Source: Acetofilamentum sp. (GTDB lineage: Bacteria; Bacteroidota; Bacteroidia; Bacteroidales; JAFGUD01). From it: a stretch of 9,968 nucleotides of DNA. The DNA lies in NCBI GenBank assembly GCA_020722645.1, contig DYKL01000110.1:1-9968 (forward strand), given 5' to 3'. The stretch's first letter is position 1. Each line of letters opens with the position of its first letter. Below are positions 7,203 to 9,968 of the stretch, piece by piece. The position numbers were made by a program, and so were the translations under genes. Under the pieces are notes generated by a model. That model did not search any database, had not been told where the DNA came from, and worked only from the letters and a program-made list of their open reading frames with translations.

Positions 7203-7357
7203 CCTTAAATCCGCAAGTCTTTTCGTAAGTGGTTGCAGGTAGATACTTACAGTACAGGCACCTGCAACATGCAGTTTGCATCAGTCAGGTGCCTGTACTG
7301 TAAGTATCTCACCTGACTGAATTTCAGATATATAAGTATAGACTTACGGATTTAAGG
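7203..7357. mobile_element. MITE-like non-autonomous element (copy B) with terminal inverted repeats
   Basis: The ends are CCTTAAATCCGCAAGTCT (7203-7220) and its inverted copy AGACTTACGGATTTAAGG (7340-7357), differing at one of 18 positions. TAATA directly precedes the left end (7198-7202) and directly follows the right end (7358-7362), fitting a 5-bp target duplication; a 2-bp TA duplication is also consistent. The 155-bp interior has no coding capacity and is filled with palindromes (7232-7320). The right half (7275-7357) is shared with the decayed element at 5639-6003, which still holds a transposase fragment, so the compact copy is probably derived from that transposon family. It ends 43 bp before the ktrB start codon, in the direct orientation relative to copy A. 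Confidence 0.75.
7232..7320. repeat. Nested palindrome: two hairpins with complementary loops
   Basis: The left hairpin has arms GTTGCAGGT (7232-7240) and ACCTGCAAC (7260-7268) around a 19-nt loop (7241-7259). The right hairpin has arms TCAGTCAGGT (7281-7290) and ACCTGACTGA (7311-7320) around a 20-nt loop (7291-7310). The left loop and 7291-7309 are perfect reverse complements. With the neighbouring 5 bp this gives a perfect 24-bp inverted repeat (7241-7264 with 7286-7309), which can form one long stem. ATGCA (7269-7273) and TGCAT (7277-7281) form a small apical stem in that alternative. Two mutually exclusive folds are therefore possible in RNA or single-stranded DNA. Confidence 0.85.
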
Positions 7358-7400
7358 TAATAATAAAATTGTTAGAAAGAAGAATAATCCAAAAGAATTT

Positions 7401-9161
7401 ATGAAACAAAATATCAAACACATATTTCAAAGTTTCTCTTTTTCGTTGTGGCTAAGTTTTTTTGTTTTTATATTGATTGTAATTGAGTCAGGATTCGACC
7501 TGCCTTTATGGTTTACAAAAACTATTAAAGTATTGTCAATTATTACATTATTTATAGGTGTTATAATAATTATAAGCCGCTATTTAAGAGGTAATAAAAT
7601 TCCTTCTTTTAAAGTATTTGATATAGATGCTTTGTTTGTTTTGTTTTTATTAACTATGTCGGTTATCAGAAGCGAAGGTATTGAATTTTATCCGCTGGAA
7701 TTTCTTGAAAAGGATGTTTGGCTTAAAATTGCGATTATTTTTTTATTTTTTCGTGAATTATTTACTTTAAAGTTTAATTTTAAGTACACTAAAATAAATC
7801 CTGCTCAACTTTTCGTTTTTAGTTTTTTTGTTATTATCATTCTTGGCAGTTTATTACTGCTGCTGCCAAGTGCAACAAACGAAAAAATATCATATATTGA
7901 CGCTTTGTTTACCTCAACAAGTGCAGTTTGCGTTACAGGACTTGCAGTTGTAGATACTGCTACATTCTATACTCCCTTTGGTCAGGGAATTATCCTCTTG
8001 CTGATACAAATTGGCGGTTTGGGAATTATGACTTTTGTGAGTTATTTCAGCTATTTTTTTATGGGTAGCGCAAGTTACGGAAATCAAATGATTTTGAGCG
8101 AGTTGACTAATAACGAAAAATTAGGCGAAGTTTTTAACACACTCAAAAATATCATTATTGTAACATTTACTTTTGAATTTTTAGGGGCTGTTTTAATTTA
8201 TTACAGCATTGATAATGAAATAATAAATGATTTTGGCGACAAAGTGTTTTTTTCTGTTTTCCATTCTGTTTCAGCATTCTGCAATGCCGGTTTTTCTTTA
8301 TTATCCAATAGTTTATATGAAAACGTATTCAGATTTAATTATTTCTTACATATTATTGTTGCTTTTTTAATAATTTTGGGCGGATTAGGTTTCCCGATTA
8401 TTTTTAATCTTTGGAGATTTTTAAAGAATAAAATATCCAATTTGTTCAAAATAATATTTTTTAAAAAACGAGATACTCATTTACCCTGGGTTTTAAATCT
8501 TAATTCAAAACTAATTTTATCAACCACTTTTATTCTGATTTTATTCGGAATGATTCTAATTTTAATTTTTGAATACAACAATACTCTTTCTGAACATAGT
8601 TTTTTCGGAAAAATAGTTACATCTTTTTTTGGCTCTGTAACAACCCGAACTGCCGGTTTTAATACAGTAGATATGTCTGCACTGACCTTACCTACAACTT
8701 TAATAATAATTGTATTGATGTGGATTGGAGCTTCGCCGGCTTCTACCGGTGGCGGGATAAAAACAAGTACATTTGCATTGGCATTTTTAAATATTGTCAG
8801 TCTGGCTAAAAGTAAAAACAGAATTGAGATATTTGGCAGAGAAATTTCGCAAATATCAATTAATAAGGCATTTACAATAATCTTTTTATCATTGTTGGTA
8901 ATTTCATTTTCCGTTTTCGGATTAGTTTTAACTGATTCAGATAAGAATTTTGTTGATATATTTTTTGAATGTGTATCAGCTTTTGCTACTGTTGGTTTAA
9001 GTCGTGGAATTACAGCACAACTAAGCAATACCGGAAAAATAATAATTATTTTTACAATGTTCATTGGCAGAGTGAGTATGTTTTCCATATTAATTGCATT
9101 TATCAAAAAAATTAAACATAAAAAATATCGTTTTCCGACAGAAGAGATATTAATAAATTAA
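7401..9161 (+). CDS. ktrB: Potassium channel-transporter subunit, TrkH/KtrB family
   Basis: An inner-membrane K+ uptake protein that works with a cytosolic RCK ring. All four selectivity-filter loops of the family are present, each with its key Gly: TSTSAVCVTGL (171-181, Gly180), HSVSAFCNAGFS (288-299, Gly297), VTTRTAGFNT (413-422, Gly419) and ECVSAFATVGLS (523-534, Gly532). The intramembrane gating loop that closes the pore in Trk/Ktr proteins is seen as GASPASTGGGIKTSTFA (443-459). The canonical fold starts near residue 133 (INPAQLFVFSFFVIIILG). About 130 residues precede it, with roughly four extra hydrophobic segments (about 13-31, 41-59, 75-91, 107-123). This makes 586 residues, against about 450-480 for classical KtrB/TrkH; long forms are usual in Bacteroidetes. 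The next gene is ktrA, 12 bp downstream. There is no clear promoter box; a mobile-element end lies 43 bp upstream. The purine-rich GAAAGAAGAA near 7375-7384 is too far from the ATG for a normal ribosome site. Confidence 0.92.
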   Translation: MKQNIKHIFQSFSFSLWLSFFVFILIVIESGFDLPLWFTKTIKVLSIITLFIGVIIIISRYLRGNKIPSFKVFDIDALFVLFLLTMSVIRSEGIEFYPLEFLEKDVWLKIAIIFLFFRELFTLKFNFKYTKINPAQLFVFSFFVIIILGSLLLLLPSATNEKISYIDALFTSTSAVCVTGLAVVDTATFYTPFGQGIILLLIQIGGLGIMTFVSYFSYFFMGSASYGNQMILSELTNNEKLGEVFNTLKNIIIVTFTFEFLGAVLIYYSIDNEIINDFGDKVFFSVFHSVSAFCNAGFSLLSNSLYENVFRFNYFLHIIVAFLIILGGLGFPIIFNLWRFLKNKISNLFKIIFFKKRDTHLPWVLNLNSKLILSTTFILILFGMILILIFEYNNTLSEHSFFGKIVTSFFGSVTTRTAGFNTVDMSALTLPTTLIIIVLMWIGASPASTGGGIKTSTFALAFLNIVSLAKSKNRIEIFGREISQISINKAFTIIFLSLLVISFSVFGLVLTDSDKNFVDIFFECVSAFATVGLSRGITAQLSNTGKIIIIFTMFIGRVSMFSILIAFIKKIKHKKYRFPTEEILIN

Positions 9162-9173
9162 AAAATTTATCTT

Positions 9174-9866
9174 ATGAAATATATAATTATAGGATTAGGA
9201 CAATTTGGTGCTTCACTGGCAAAAAAATTAACACTTCTGGGACACGAAGTAATCGGCGTTGATAAAAATATGGACATGGTTGAAAGAGTAAAAGAGCATA
9301 TAACACACGCAATTTGCCTGAACAGCAAAGACCCCGAAGCCGTTAAGAGTTTACCCGTAAAAGATACAGACACTGTCGTTGTTTGTATAGGCGAAAACGA
9401 AGGCGAAAACATAATGACATCGGCATTGCTGAAAAAAATGAATGCTAAAAGAATAATAAGTCGTTCTGTTTCACCTTTGCAAGAAAATGTGCTGGAAGCA
9501 ATGGGTATAACTGAATTTGTGAAACCGGAAATTGAAACAGCTGAACGATGGGCGTTTAAATTATCTACCAAGGGATTTGTAAACCTGTTTGAAATTACAA
9601 ACGACCATAGTATCGTTGAAATTATTACTCCGAAAAAATTTGTCGGACAAACAATCTCACAAATCGGGTTTAATAAAAATCACAACATTATTGTTCTAAC
9701 AAAATTAAAAAAAGTGGAAGAAAAAAATCTTATAGGAGTTTCATCTACAAAATTAAAAGCAGGTGAAATTGTAACTGCAAATACAATATTAAACGAAAAC
9801 GAAATTATAGTTATTTACGGTCATAAAGAAGATATTAAAAAAATGCTAACAGATAATGATAAATAA
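9174..9866 (+). CDS. ktrA: Potassium uptake regulatory subunit, single RCK protein
   Basis: A cytosolic gating subunit of the Ktr K+ uptake system, 230 residues. The N-terminal RCK/TrkA_N Rossmann domain (about 1-120) opens with the nucleotide-binding motif GLGQFG (7-12) after YIII. An acidic Asp30 at the end of strand 2 (EVIGVD) is expected to contact the adenosine ribose of NAD(H) or ATP/ADP. The TrkA_C (RCK_C) domain spans about 135-225, with the FVGQTISQIGF segment and the typical end NENEIIVIYGHKEDIKKM. One RCK unit per chain, rather than the two of TrkA (about 458 residues), fits KtrA, which forms an octameric ring under KtrB. It follows ktrB after 12 bp without an intervening promoter and is almost certainly co-transcribed. 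No Shine-Dalgarno sequence is evident. Confidence 0.92.
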   Translation: MKYIIIGLGQFGASLAKKLTLLGHEVIGVDKNMDMVERVKEHITHAICLNSKDPEAVKSLPVKDTDTVVVCIGENEGENIMTSALLKKMNAKRIISRSVSPLQENVLEAMGITEFVKPEIETAERWAFKLSTKGFVNLFEITNDHSIVEIITPKKFVGQTISQIGFNKNHNIIVLTKLKKVEEKNLIGVSSTKLKAGEIVTANTILNENEIIVIYGHKEDIKKMLTDNDK

Positions 9867-9901
9867 ATAAACGTTCTATTCCGCAATATTAACCTGAATT
9901 A

Positions 9902-9938
9902 TTCATAAAAATTATAAAAATTTTGGCTCTTTTATGAA
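9902..9938 (+). terminator. Possible weak AT-rich terminator after ktrA
   Basis: TTCATAAAA (9902-9910) and TTTTATGAA (9930-9938) are a perfect 9-bp inverted repeat around a 19-nt loop, 35 bp after the ktrA stop. There is only one G-C pair in the stem and no clear T tract after it, so termination activity is doubtful. The rest of 9867-9968 shows no gene. Confidence 0.25.
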
Positions 9939-9968
9939 AAATTGTTGGTAAAATTTGACATTTTTGGC

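Noticed and set aside
7203..7357. CRISPR array or integron attC-like site
   Set aside because: There are no regularly spaced direct repeats with unique spacers and no integrase nearby. Terminal inverted repeats with a flanking duplication fit a MITE better.
8477..9106. A 209-codon minus-strand frame opposite ktrB
   Set aside because: It lies wholly inside ktrB, which has all family motifs. The antisense frame has low-complexity composition mirroring membrane codons and no recognisable domain.
9167..9571. A 134-codon minus-strand frame opposite ktrA
   Set aside because: It is antisense to a clear RCK gene and shows no domain or start signal.
1..9968. tRNA, rRNA or known riboswitch
   Set aside because: No cloverleaf, rRNA-like segment or familiar aptamer core was recognised on reading either strand.

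Overview
The window is AT-rich (about 30% GC by eye). It looks like a Bacteroidetes/Bacteroidota chromosome segment. The evidence is a large envelope protein with the PorE-like layout TPR, PD40 beta-propeller, carboxypeptidase-regulatory-like fold, OmpA-like domain and SPOR-like tail; almost no Shine-Dalgarno sequences; a TAnnTTTG-type promoter box; and a long KtrB-type potassium channel subunit of the kind common in that phylum. Genus cannot be judged from the sequence.

Layout. Positions 1-506 (minus) hold the 5' part of a TonB-dependent receptor gene that looks broken. A stop follows the only plausible start codon, and recognisable plug-domain sequence ends near position 50. A good promoter for it lies at 539-567. 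Positions 611-3694 (minus) encode the 1027-residue PorE-like envelope protein. A divergent 295-bp intergenic region separates it from a complete histidine ammonia-lyase gene (3990-5480, plus). Positions 5481-7400 are a mobile, gene-poor zone. They hold a transposase remnant inside a decayed element (about 5639-6003), an orphan SAM-dependent methyltransferase gene (6051-6899), a short dispersed-repeat relic (7067-7097), and a compact non-coding MITE-like element (7203-7357) whose right end matches that of the decayed element. Positions 7401-9866 (plus) are a two-gene potassium-uptake operon, ktrB (TrkH/KtrB channel) and ktrA (RCK gating subunit), 12 bp apart. The last 100 bp hold only an AT-rich inverted repeat.

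How the parts relate. Only ktrB-ktrA form a clear functional unit. The PorE-like protein would sit in the periplasm or at the outer membrane, and the broken receptor in the outer membrane. HutH works in cytosolic histidine breakdown without other hut genes in view. The methyltransferase has no pathway neighbours.

The most unusual signal is the repeat pair. The compact copy contains two hairpins whose 19-nt loops are perfectly complementary, so it can also fold as one long hairpin. Both copies have the same orientation, and each right end lies about 43-47 bp before the start codon of the next gene (methyltransferase and ktrB).
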